Part shown: positions 54,741 through 64,000 of the stretch, one piece after another | Layout of the letters: each line of letters opens with the position of its first letter | Numbering within the stretch: the first letter of the stretch is position 1 | NCBI GenBank assembly: GCA_001630475.1 | Contig: KV419394.1 | Coordinates: 1,364,001-1,428,000 of the forward strand | Origin: Sistotremastrum niveocremeum HHB9708 | Lineage: Eukaryota; Basidiomycota; Agaricomycetes; Sistotremastrales; Sistotremastraceae | DNA length: 64,000 bases | Direction: 5' to 3' | Notes under the pieces: model-generated | What the model saw: only the letters and a program-made list of their open reading frames with translations | Databases searched by the model: none | Told to the model about the DNA's origin: nothing | Translations under genes and position numbers: made by a program

Positions 54741-56150
54741 TCATTGGCCCTCGTCGTCATACATGAGGTTTTCGCCGATAGCAGCGACGCAAACGCTTTG
54801 GCCTATAGCTACGACTACTCGGGGTGTCCCTCTGATGGTGGAACCTAACCAATCAAAATCGCTTACGCGATGAGGTCGAGGAAGAATGGTCAGAGTGGTT
54901 GGGGATGCTTGCAGGAATGCGGTATTGTAGATTCTCAACACTGCCCCTTCGTCGCTTTCGAGAGGGATGGTTGCAAAGAGATTTGTTTCGGTAGGACACC
55001 ATCTGAAGCACATGATTGAGCGTTCACGAACGATGAAACAAAGGATGTCGAACCTGAAACGATAAGAGCCACCCGGGAAACCAGAGCCAGTAAAGAGAGG
55101 CTTGCCACCACGCATCTGCCGCTGATCCCACAAGCACCAACGATCACCAAAACTCGCGCCTATACTATGAGAGGGGGGGGGGGGGAGGGAGCAATCAGAC
55201 CGGAATATAATGCACCAAATGTGAACGTACACGTTGAGATCATCCCTCTTCCAAGAAGCAGATCCCGACCAGGACTTCGAAAGCCCAATCCTCGCATCAC
55301 CAAGAGCCTTGGGATCCAAAAATTCCGCTACGACAGCATTTCGACCACGATCGTATCCAGGCACATCATAATCCGTCCTCCAATCAACCAAGAATACGGA
55401 TCCTTGACAATCTGATACTATGACCTCTGATGGGCTCTGTGGATGGAAAGCGACAGTGTTCAATGGGTGAGCGAAGAACTCAGTCCATGCGGTGGGTTGG
55501 AGACGCGATTCTTGGAATGATGTGAAGGAGGAGGGGACACGGATGGAGCGGTCAGATTCTGAGGGAGGATAGAGGTCCCAAACAGCAAGCATTTTGTCGT
55601 CTGGCAAGATGTTAGGACTTGAAAGGTGTGAGGGATAAGGGACGTGCCGCCGACTGAGGCAACGTATTTCCAGCCCATGTCGTCGCTTCCTCCACAGAAC
55701 GTGAGATCATTGATGGTTCGTTGATGGCCTGTCAATTGTCCACCAAAATTGAATATCTTTTCTTCATCATTGTGTAATTTGGTAAGAACGCGAATGTTCT
55801 TGTCGCGTCCCGCGGCAACGAGTCTGGAACAAAGTAAGAGTTGGATCTTCGGGAGACGCGTCTTGCGCTTACTCGATGAAGGAGTTCGATGAGGATTCAG
55901 GAGATGTTGCTCGGGGAGACCAGGCTATGGCGGTGACCTCGGCGCCGATGTGGAAATTCGCGACGACTTTGCATTCTTCAGCAGTCTGGCGGAGAGTGAG
56001 AGAAAACAATCACACGTTAACTATAATACGCACGCAAGATATGACTTGAACAGCCTGAATGCCGCCTATGGCAACCAGATCGAGTGCATCATCGTTCAGA
56101 CATGCTCGTACGACAAAGATTCGTGAACCATGGTTGTGCGTTATGTCCAT
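54741..56150 (-). CDS. NUP37: WD40 nucleoporin NUP37
   Basis: Peripheral subunit of the Nup107-160 (Y) complex. The N-terminus from ATG 56150 reads MDITHNHGSRIFVVRA; the next exon gives ECKVVANFHIGAEVTAIAWS, matching the Nup37 GxxVxxIAWSP segment. WD-like blades follow: LTGHQRTINDLTFCGG, ASVGDDKMLAVWDLYP, LNTVAFHPQSPSEVIVSDCQ, ASFGDRWCLWDQRQMRGGKP, FRWCPTETNLFATIPLESDE, ending VCVAAIGENLMYDDEGQ at 54743-54741. The WCLWD and FRWxxTExNLFAT blocks are Nup37-like. About 390 residues. One intron contains a 13-base C tract before its acceptor. Another beta-propeller protein remains possible but less likely. Confidence 0.75.
55173..55185. repeat. 13-base G homopolymer in a NUP37 intron
   Basis: On the coding (minus) strand this is a run of 13 C just before a TATAG acceptor, so it may act as the intron's polypyrimidine tract. 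Length is likely to vary between strains or to be miscalled. Confidence 0.8.
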
Positions 56151-57101
56151 CGTTGGTCATTACATAAGCCCTCTTTCATACGCAAAACTCTCTCCTGAGA
56201 CTGGCTTATGGCCTATTGAGTTCCTGACACCTGGATCTCACCGTATGCTGCATTCCAAGTCTAGCGGCTTCTTGTCTCAGCAGGATCTCAATTTCACTGA
56301 AGTACGCACCAGTACTCGGAAAAGGAATCAACGTCTTCATCGTAATATCAAGTTTGACTTAGCGCGAGCTTGTTTCGATTGCTCGTCGAAAGCCAATCTT
56401 GCCCATTCCCGGCCTTCAGAGTCATAGAATCCTCGCAGTGGAAGTCAAACCCACCCCGCAAAAAAGGGTTTAACCAGGCAAATCATCGACAATACAAAGC
56501 AAGCAAAGGCGAATACCTCCGGTCCCAGCCCCCCAATCATTCAAACGCATCCACACGTCCCGAGGGAAGCTCCCTCCATTCTAGACCTTTGGGTACCAGG
56601 TATTGAGGCCATCAAATATATCCATGGCCAGCTGTATCTCAAGAGATTCAACAGGACTTACCCTGACTTACCGGGAAAACGTCCAGTTCTGATCACCAAA
56701 GACTTGGACATATATCCAAAATCAAATTATGTGAGGGTGATTTGTGTTGAGCCGAACCACAAAGGTCCGTTGCTAATGTCTGACCGTGCTCATATGCCGA
56801 CCGGAACTGAGTGACTCAAAGAAGGATGAGCGATCGATCGAACTGATGACTCATGCATATCACATTAGTATTTGGTCCCGTCGCCGATGCATCGATGTGG
56901 ACGCATTCTAGAGGAGCTTGAGGTTATTAGTCTGCAATAACATAGCATAGGTTGAGAGCACCGAAACTTGGTCGAACCTTGAAAAGTACCGTCTACGGAT
57001 GTCAGCGAGGTTTTCTGATCATCGTCTATGATATCGTATAGCAAATCCATTACTAGGAAGCAACAAAGATAAAGGGTATGACATAAATACGACATGTACG
57101 T
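56151..57101. other. Gene-poor gap with unassigned open frames
   Basis: 951 bases between the NUP37 start and the class V myosin stop, the longest gap in the window. A plus-strand frame from 56428 to 56814 stays open for 128 codons without a usable ATG and has a non-repetitive composition (ILDLWVPGIEAIKYIHGQLY, KRPVLITKDLDIYPKSNYVR). Just upstream, another frame reads ILAVEVKPTP. These could be exons of a small gene, remnants of a decayed one, or chance. I cannot assign a family. The 3' part is the myosin terminator region. Confidence 0.35.
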
Positions 57102-60100
57102 TCATGAAACCAAAGCCGCTAGCCTCCTCAGATGAGAGACATTCAAATATGCCGGCACATATGTCTCTAGTATCTGAATTTCGCGAGGCAAAGGAAGTTC
57201 ATATGGTCCTACATCCTCCGTTTCGGGGGGTAAAAGGAGATGGTCATTTCGATCGTTAGGTTGCACGCGTGACGCAACGATTCGTAGAATTTCAGGAGAT
57301 ATGGGATGCTAGAATTTCCTCAGTATAACTCCAAAACAGAATCCAGGTGCGCTTACCTCATAATCAGCAACAAAATAATTTGTGCACATGCGTTGAATTT
57401 GGCTCGGACTCAACATCCAGCATACATCGTAAATGATTTCGATGTCAGATCGAGTCGCCTATCGATGACTTCAGTGCGGTCACGAGATTTATATCAGATA
57501 AACGAACCTTTTTAAGCTGAAGCAGTTTCGTGGCTTGCGTGAGATATTCGAGCTGAAGTCCGCCTTCCGGCAAGTCATGGGCTTTACACCATTCCTCCAC
57601 ACGTGTGATATTATACTGAATTTGCATGGCTAACAGCATGCCATTAGGGCTTTCCTGGAACAGTCAAAATCTGGGCTTACCTCTTTTCCAGGAACAGAAA
57701 TTTCGCCTCATCAAAAGGTCATTAAAACTAGTCGTCCCAATCATCCGCAATAACTCAATGATGACTTGGTGGACAACTGATTCTTCGACGTAATAGCTCT
57801 TGAGACTCTTCCAAACCTTACTCAACAAATTCAGGACGTCGTCCACGCTGAACGCCGGTGTGGAATTGGTATTGAGAAGCCTGTTGAAAAGCCGGCCCCC
57901 TCCACCGTCACTGGAAGTGAAGCCTGGTAACGACTGGCTTTCAATGAGCGCGGGAATCACGATCTTCGCCAGTCGTTTCTTGGTCTCGAGCATCCATGTA
58001 TGGTAGATGTTATACTCGAGACTGTCAAGGTCATGTTTAACGACTGACACCAATCGCTCGTAATCACCCCAGTCGAATTCACGACCAGCAGGGTCGCCCC
58101 CCGGGCCTATGCCCTGGAGCATGTCGGCTTCGGCAACGTGGATATAGGACAACATTTCATGAACATTGGAAAGCCAGAATATTCCGGGGACAATGGCTGC
58201 CTCGCCGTTGAAAGACTAAAGAATCTTTTATATAAGTGCAACCGCGGATAATTTCGAAGAATCGTACCATGACGTGCGACTGGATCGTTTGCATGATGCT
58301 TGCCAGGAAACGCTCACTTTCGGCGATCATGCCATACTTCCACATTTCGTTGGTGACTAGGCAGATCAGATTCGCCGGGAAGAGAATCTCTTTCATTGGC
58401 GACGCATTGCTTAGACTGGGCTCCGGGATTTTCAGACCCTTGATGAGCCCTTCCAACACATCCTGGTCTAATCGCTTGGAGTCCTCAAGAAGACGAATCT
58501 TTTCGTGGACGGGATCATCGTAAATGTCCGGCAGGCCATGTGGCTTGAAGCGGTGTAGGCTGTCTGCACCCGGGTATGCCATAGACACGGCGCGAGGATT
58601 GAACTGAGCACGCGTGGCGGTCGCTGGGAATGTATCAGCAATATCCCGATCGGCCGAGCTGTCCAATGTATAAACTCCAGTAGTGCTATGCCGTCTGTAA
58701 TGACCTTTGACTTCGTGCGCTGGTAAAGCAGCGGCGCCGTTGATAAGGGGACTGGGGTTCTCGACGCCCCTGAGAGCGGGGACAAACGTCGGGGAGAGGG
58801 GGGGATCTCCACGACCACCACGCGTAAGTGAATTTAGTGTGTTGGCCCGATTCAGCTGTTCGCGTAGACTGTTGATCTCGTTTTTTAAGCTGCTGATCAG
58901 ACTAGTGTCCTCGGTCACCCGTGATGGAGTCTGTGCCTGGACTTTCTGTTTGTTCTCCAGCTCCACGGCTTGGCGGGAGAGCTCATCAGAGAGTTTCTGG
59001 ATAAGCTCGTCTTTCTCAGCGACCCTGCCTGTCGCTTCGTTCACCTGTCGCTCAAGATCCTGCTTTTCAGCAAGGAGTCTTGTCCTCTCGGCAGACTCTG
59101 CCTGCAAGTCGCCAGAGAGTTGTTTGGCTTTGTTGTCAGAATCTTCATACTTGGACATCCAGGACTGAAGCTGTATCTCAAGGTCTCCTAGACGAATTTG
59201 AAGCTCCTTCTTCTCTGCCGTGCGCTTCTGCAAGGTCTGTGTTAATTCGACCACCTTGTTCTCAAGGCGATATGAAATTTCTTTAAGCTTCGAAGCAGAG
59301 CGAGCCTCTTCTTTAAGGGCTTTCAACTGTTTCTTTGCGATCCGACGACGCAGACAAGATTGCATCCAAACGACATGACCAACATCCGTTTTGAATCGTC
59401 GGCGTGATAGACTGGAGGCAATATGAACACTTTCTTTATAAAAATCCAGAACAGAAAACTCACATTCCACGCGACAAGCTCTGCAGAAGAGTCGCGGCGG
59501 AGTTGATTCGATTCTCCTTATATTCTTTACGAGCTCGAGCCCCTCGGAAACCTTGATACGAGGTCAATGCCCGTTCACAGAAACCCAAAAAAGTGCTCAC
59601 AGCTTTGAATGCCAATGATGGACTTCCGGACCAGCAAAAATCTCTTCCTCTGAACGAACGTACGGATGATGCACTGCAATCGACGCGCGATAGCCTCTTT
59701 GCGAATTTTCTGAACGAATTGTTTCGCCATCACCTGGCGCCACCAGGTTTGAATTTTAATGGCAGCCTTCCTCATCTCCTGGTATCTCTTCACAGCCATC
59801 TTACGACGCATATTCTTCTGTACCATTACCACCATGGAGTTGAGTTGATGAGTTCGGAGGGACTCCAGAGAAGCCAGGATACCGGCTCGGAAGAATATCT
59901 TGGTTAAGCCGGCCTGATATTTGCTCTCGTCGGGGATTGACGCCTTCAGAATTTCAGAACATAGTGGTTTGATTTCCATGGCCTTTATCATTGGACTCCA
60001 AGTCGCCGATTTGACGAGCATGTAGTACCTTATAGCCTGTGAATTTATTCCGAATTTAGAGTCCGCATAAATGTGCTTACCGTTCAACGAATTCTTCGTA

Positions 60101-62875
60101 CTTCCATCGTGAAGGATATCCCGCACAACTGATCCGAATTGTTTCCAGGACACCACATGCACGCAGCTGTCCAAGGACCTGCTGGGGAGCAAATTCCCAT
60201 GCACGCTTCTGTTCGTTTGGCTTGATGCACCGAATGTAGTGTACATTCGTGACGCTTAGAGTGTCCATGAGATTGATGAGTGAGCCCTTGAAAATAGAGC
60301 CCAGGGTGGGTTTTCGAGCTGTTGCGCCGGGCCTTCTGAGCCCGCCAGCGGGAGTCGAAGATCCAGAGGTAACCATAGACAGACGGCCTGGATCAGGGAT
60401 GACGGAAGAGCGCCTGGAACCGCCACTTCCGGAATCAGAGGCGGCAGGGGATGCAGGATGGGGACTCTCAGGCGGTTTCGTGGATGCAAGGGCCGCGTCC
60501 AGAACCTCCTTCAGGAAAGCGTTCTTGGTGCTGGCAAGTAAATCCAGATGCTCATCCGGGACAGTATCTCGATTCTTTTCGATGAAACCCTCTGCTTCGT
60601 AGGTCACGTCCAGCGCATAATGGGCGATGGTGAACGACGTGTTGCCGAACCGAGGCTTCTTGAAAACATCCTTGTTAGCCGGTTTAGCAAGTTGGGCGTA
60701 CAGTTTTGTTAAGAATGATGCATCAGTGCCAGAGGGTAACCGGGACTCTTCATCTAAAAGAGAGAGCACTCCTAATTTTCCTTCGATGACGTTGATGCAA
60801 GGCTGATTATCTGAGAAGTCAATGAAGGTCCAGTTGATCTTCTCTTTCACGTATTCTTCTTGCTCTAGTTTGAAGACATGTGCGTTAAACTAGAGACGTG
60901 CTAAGAGTCAGATCACGAACAGAGCATGATTCTCATACCTCTTGCTGCAATTTTTCATTGGCATAATTGATACAGAACTAGGAGAGACGGAGCATTAGAA
61001 CCCGAACGGCGCATCGAAGAGATTGGGCAAGTACCTGCTCGAAGCTGTTCTTGGCAAAATGCTGTTTGTGACGGTGAGAAAGTGTTCAGACCAGTGGAGA
61101 GAGAAAAAAATTACTTCAAAACCGTAGATACTTCAGAGCGTCAGATTTCCATCTCCTTGAAAAAAAAGATAAACGACGTACTCCAACACACCGATGAACA
61201 TCTCGGCTTTGGTTGCGGCTTCCCCATTCTCGCCCGCTAAACTTTCGTTTACAATGGCAACCAGCCATTCAAATATACAAGCATAGATGAATTTGGCCAC
61301 GCTGTCTCGGACGATGGATGCTTGAGGGCCACTGAGTGAAGTCACGATCTTCTCTGAACGGGTCGTGATCTGCTTTTTGACAGTCCATTTTCTGAAATCA
61401 GCAACTGGGATACCAAGGAAACGCGTCGCGAGAAGCAAGGCCGGATCGTCATCTGCAATCATTGCGTCTGTTCTTGACTGTGTGATTTTGATATTGCCCA
61501 GATGCAACAGTGCTGCAAGTAGTTTGAAAACAGCCCATTGCTTCTCCACACTGATACCAACGGTAGAGAGAGCTGTCTGGGTAGCTCGGAATTCCTCAGC
61601 GTCGTCAACACCGGGTATGGGGGTCGAATTAGGGCCGCCTTGTCGCAGATAGTGAAATTTAGTGATGTCGATATCAAGGCCAAGGTCTTTCCGTTCCTTG
61701 AGAGGAGCACCAGCACAGAGCTGGTAGAATATATGATAGTTCCTCTCAATTTCCGGCTGGTAGTTTAACCGTGATCGCTCTAGGAGGTAGGTTCTTATTC
61801 TTGCTCCAACAATTTGCTGCTTCCCATCGAACAAAATCTGAAAGAAACGCATGAAGAAACGAAAATCAATTGGACCAATTAATTCACCTGAATATACTTC
61901 CCGAAGCGAGAGGAGTTATCATTTCGAGTAGTTTTGGCGTTGCCGAAGGCCTCGAGGATGGGATTAGTGGCGAGGATTTGGCGTTCAACTTCACTCGACT
62001 CGTCCAGGGAAAGCTTGGTCCGGCCTTTGGCGGAGTCGGGTGGATTTACGGACGCCAGAAAACGCATGATGAGTTTGGCCTGAATTGTGAATCAGCTAAG
62101 ATACAAAGGCTAGGCTTGAGAAGGACACACAGATTCTGTCTTTCCTGCGCCACTATTTCCCTAATGTCAGAATGTGCCTTAACTCGCGAAGAGAGAGCCA
62201 CTTACGACTCGCCGGAAACAATGATGGTTTGCCCCTCGCCGTCATGCTGCATGCGAGTGTATGCATCTTCAGCGATAGCAAAGAGATGGGGTTCGAGTTC
62301 CTCTTTCTTCCGTCCGCTGTATGCTTGGATGATTTCGGGCCCATACATGGCCACCCTCTGGAATGGGTTGACAGCAATAAGAACAATTCCACTGTATGTA
62401 TAGATACTGTGTTGAGCATATCGATTTCGAATGGTGTGAAGTACTGTGATACATTCAGAAAGGACAAAGGGCGCCGAAGAGTACGAGACGCACCTGATGG
62501 CTCATTCAAATGGGAGAGGGTTGCCAAGTCGTCTGCGGTCTCTAGCAAGGGCGGGTTTCGTAATGGTGGAAGGTCTCCTTTCCCATCTCTGATATCGGAC
62601 AGCTTTGTGTTTATTTCGATGGCCTGAGGGGAATGAGATAATGAGGATAAAATTCATGATTCTGGCTGGAAAAGCGGCGACCTTTCCTCGCTCATCGACA
62701 AACGTGAGTTTGATAGACTCTCCCTCTGCTGGAGTTACAGCGGTCACTTCAGCAGATATCCATCCCTGCTCCTTATCAGGGAACCTGTAGTTTCATGTTC
62801 AAAACACGAGCAGGACGCGAAGTGAGGGACACCCTACCATACGCCGGTTCCCTTCGAATATATGTTGTCGGACAT
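57102..62875 (-). CDS. MYO2: Class V myosin heavy chain
   Basis: Actin motor for polarised transport of vesicles and organelles. The start [13 protein letters not shown] splices to [20 protein letters not shown], the N-terminal SH3-like region. The P-loop is GESGAGKT, split by an intron near 62160-62205. Motor elements include [20 protein letters not shown] and [40 protein letters not shown], and [19 protein letters not shown]. The neck has several IQ-type repeats ([36 protein letters not shown]). A coiled coil follows ([20 protein letters not shown]). The C-terminal DIL cargo domain includes [20 protein letters not shown] and [16 protein letters not shown], ending in [20 protein letters not shown], then [11 protein letters not shown] at 57104-57102. 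About 1,600 residues, many exons. Confidence 0.95.
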
Positions 62876-63249
62876 GGCAAAAGACCGTCAGCTCGTGTCA
62901 ACTGCGTGAAGTCGTGGCGGGCGGATTTACAGAAAGGATGGGAGGGGAGATGGAGGGGGTGGACAGGCTACAAGCCTTAGTTCCAGGAGCGGAACAGCCC
63001 TAAGTGATCGTGTTTGCGGAAAACAAAGATTTGCTGATGCCCAGCCCCAACCCTAACCTCGTACACAACGCTTGATCGGATGGGTCACATTTCTATCGCC
63101 TGAAAATCATTCGTATATGTAGGCTACTACTTTTATTCACAGTCTGCTTTGCACCACCACAACGCAGCGTAGCAACGGTGCGTGACCGCGTCAGTCACCG
63201 TCTTCGGCGCCCAGTCACCGTCATCTCGCCCTCACATCCTCAAGCGACC
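62876..63249. promoter_or_regulatory. Divergent promoter region, myosin V / VPS2
   Basis: 374 bases upstream of both genes. The sequence CAGTCACCGTC occurs twice, at about 63193-63203 and 63212-63222, close to the VPS2 start. No gene or RNA is visible. Confidence 0.45.
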
Positions 63250-64000
63250 ATGAATATTATTGTCGGTTCATATGCCATTCGTTCAGCTAAATACGTCTTA
63301 TCAAGCTCTAGGATACCCTCTTCGGCCGAACTGTCACTCCGGCGGAACGCCTCAGGCAGCATCAGCGAGCTCTCGCAAAGGCGCAGCGCGAGCTGGACAG
63401 AGAGCGCACCAAGCTTGAACAGCAAGAGAAGAAGCTGATCATGGACATCAAGAAGTCAGCTAAGGCAGGACAGATGGTGCATAATTACTTCCACTCCTCC
63501 TCTGCCGAGTAACACCAGCTTGCTATCTGTCAGAACGCTTGCAAAGTTATGGCCAAGGATCTTGTCCGCACTCGACGATACGTACAAAAATTCTACCAAA
63601 TGCGTACCCAACTTCAAGCAGTCGGCCTGAGAATTCAAACTCTCCGAAGCAATCAGCAGATGGCCGACGCCATGCGAGGAGCTACACGGGTCACTGAGTT
63701 CTCTGTCGGTCATTCGGCTATATGACTGACTAGAGACAAACAGGCTATGGCTTCCATGAACAGAGGTCTCAACCTGCCATCGATCCAGCGAATCATGAAC
63801 GAATTTGAGAAGGAAAGCGCTACCATGGACATGAAAGAGGAGATGATGTCCGATGCCGTAGACGACGTCATGGATGATGAGGCCGAGGACGAGGAAGAGG
63901 AGGGGGATAAGATTGTCAAAGAAATCTTGGACGAGATTGGCGTTAGCGTTCAGCAGCAGGTATGATATGCACTTATGCCCCGATGCATCCATTTGCTCAT
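63250..64000 (+). CDS. VPS2: ESCRT-III subunit VPS2/CHMP2, 3' end outside window
   Basis: Membrane-remodelling ESCRT-III protein acting at endosomes. A 12-base first exon (MNII) splices at a GTCGGT donor to DTLFGRTVTPAERLRQHQRA, the conserved Vps2 N-terminus. The basic helix pair continues LAKAQRELDRERTKLEQQEK and KLIMDIKKSAKAGQM, then NACKVMAKDLVRTRRYVQKF and YQMRTQLQAVGLRIQTLRSN. A later exon has AMASMNRGLNLPSIQRIMNE and the acidic stretch SDAVDDVMDDEAEDEEEEGD, then IVKEILDEIGVSVQQQ before a GTATGA donor at the edge. The C-terminal MIT-interacting motif would lie beyond 64000. Confidence 0.92.

Noticed and set aside
56151-57101. IPK1 gene fragment
   Set aside because: Only a few residues (VEVKP, KKGF) resemble the family, in two frames; too little to call.
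58707-59168. Plus-strand frame of 153 codons in the myosin gene
   Set aside because: Antisense to the coiled-coil exon of myosin V.

Overview
The window is gene-dense nuclear DNA from a filamentous fungus, most likely a basidiomycete of class Agaricomycetes. The genes carry many introns of about 45-60 bases, intergenic gaps are usually 50-300 bases, and single-copy eukaryotic housekeeping genes alternate with fungal-specific families (a Zn2Cys6 factor of the RCxRA-N-x-DC type, a 4-helix-bundle/kinase fusion, a DHA1 transporter). I saw no retroelement, DNA transposon, tRNA, rRNA or CRISPR array. The species cannot be named from this sequence.

Layout. 0.2-1.3 kb: TEA-domain transcription factor. 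1.4-4.2: NOC3 (ribosome biogenesis). 4.4-7.2: APC5. 7.6-9.3: DNA polymerase delta small subunit, followed 67 bases later on the same strand by a RAD57/XRCC3-type recombinase paralog. 11.3-11.9: ATG8. 12.3-14.6: DHA1 transporter split by microexons. 14.8-16.0: intronless orphan. 16.1-19.1: glucosidase I (GH63). 19.6-22.4: DHX35 helicase, head-to-head with CUZ1/ZFAND1. 23.7-26.8: intracellular GH3 beta-glucosidase. 26.9-27.6: UPF0538 (C2orf76) protein. 27.8-29.3: YDJ1-type Hsp40. 29.5-30.9: NIT2-type amidase, only about 33 bases from a divergent lipid-kinase-like gene (30.9-32.2). 32.2-34.9: a tight minus-strand trio of GAL7, a small membrane-protein ORF and UMP kinase. 35.0-37.2: DDX41. 37.4-41.6: BLM/SGS1-type RecQ helicase. 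42.0-43.7: NUF2. 43.8-45.1: ING-family PHD protein. 45.2-47.4: MLKL-like 4-helix-bundle pseudokinase. 47.8-48.8: single-pass membrane protein. 49.0-51.8: CDC5/CEF1. 52.0-54.6: Zn2Cys6 factor. 54.7-56.2: NUP37. 57.1-62.9: class V myosin. 63.3 to the edge: VPS2 (ESCRT-III), cut by the window end.

Most genes are unrelated housekeeping neighbours. Genome maintenance is well represented (APC5, POLD2, RAD57, RecQ, NUF2), as is RNA processing (DHX35, DDX41, CDC5), but nothing here proves functional clustering.

The most notable observations are these. (1) A 527-residue protein joins an N-terminal MLKL-like 4-helix bundle to a kinase domain whose catalytic Asp is Asn, the layout of animal necroptosis effectors. 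(2) An exon of only 3 bases in the RecQ gene restores an invariant Asp. (3) Exons of 7, 12 and 9 bases occur in the transporter gene. (4) A small membrane-protein ORF stops 4 bases before the UMP kinase start, suggesting a bicistronic mRNA. (5) An apparent 31-base intron lies in the lipid-kinase-like gene. All splice models are manual and need transcript support.
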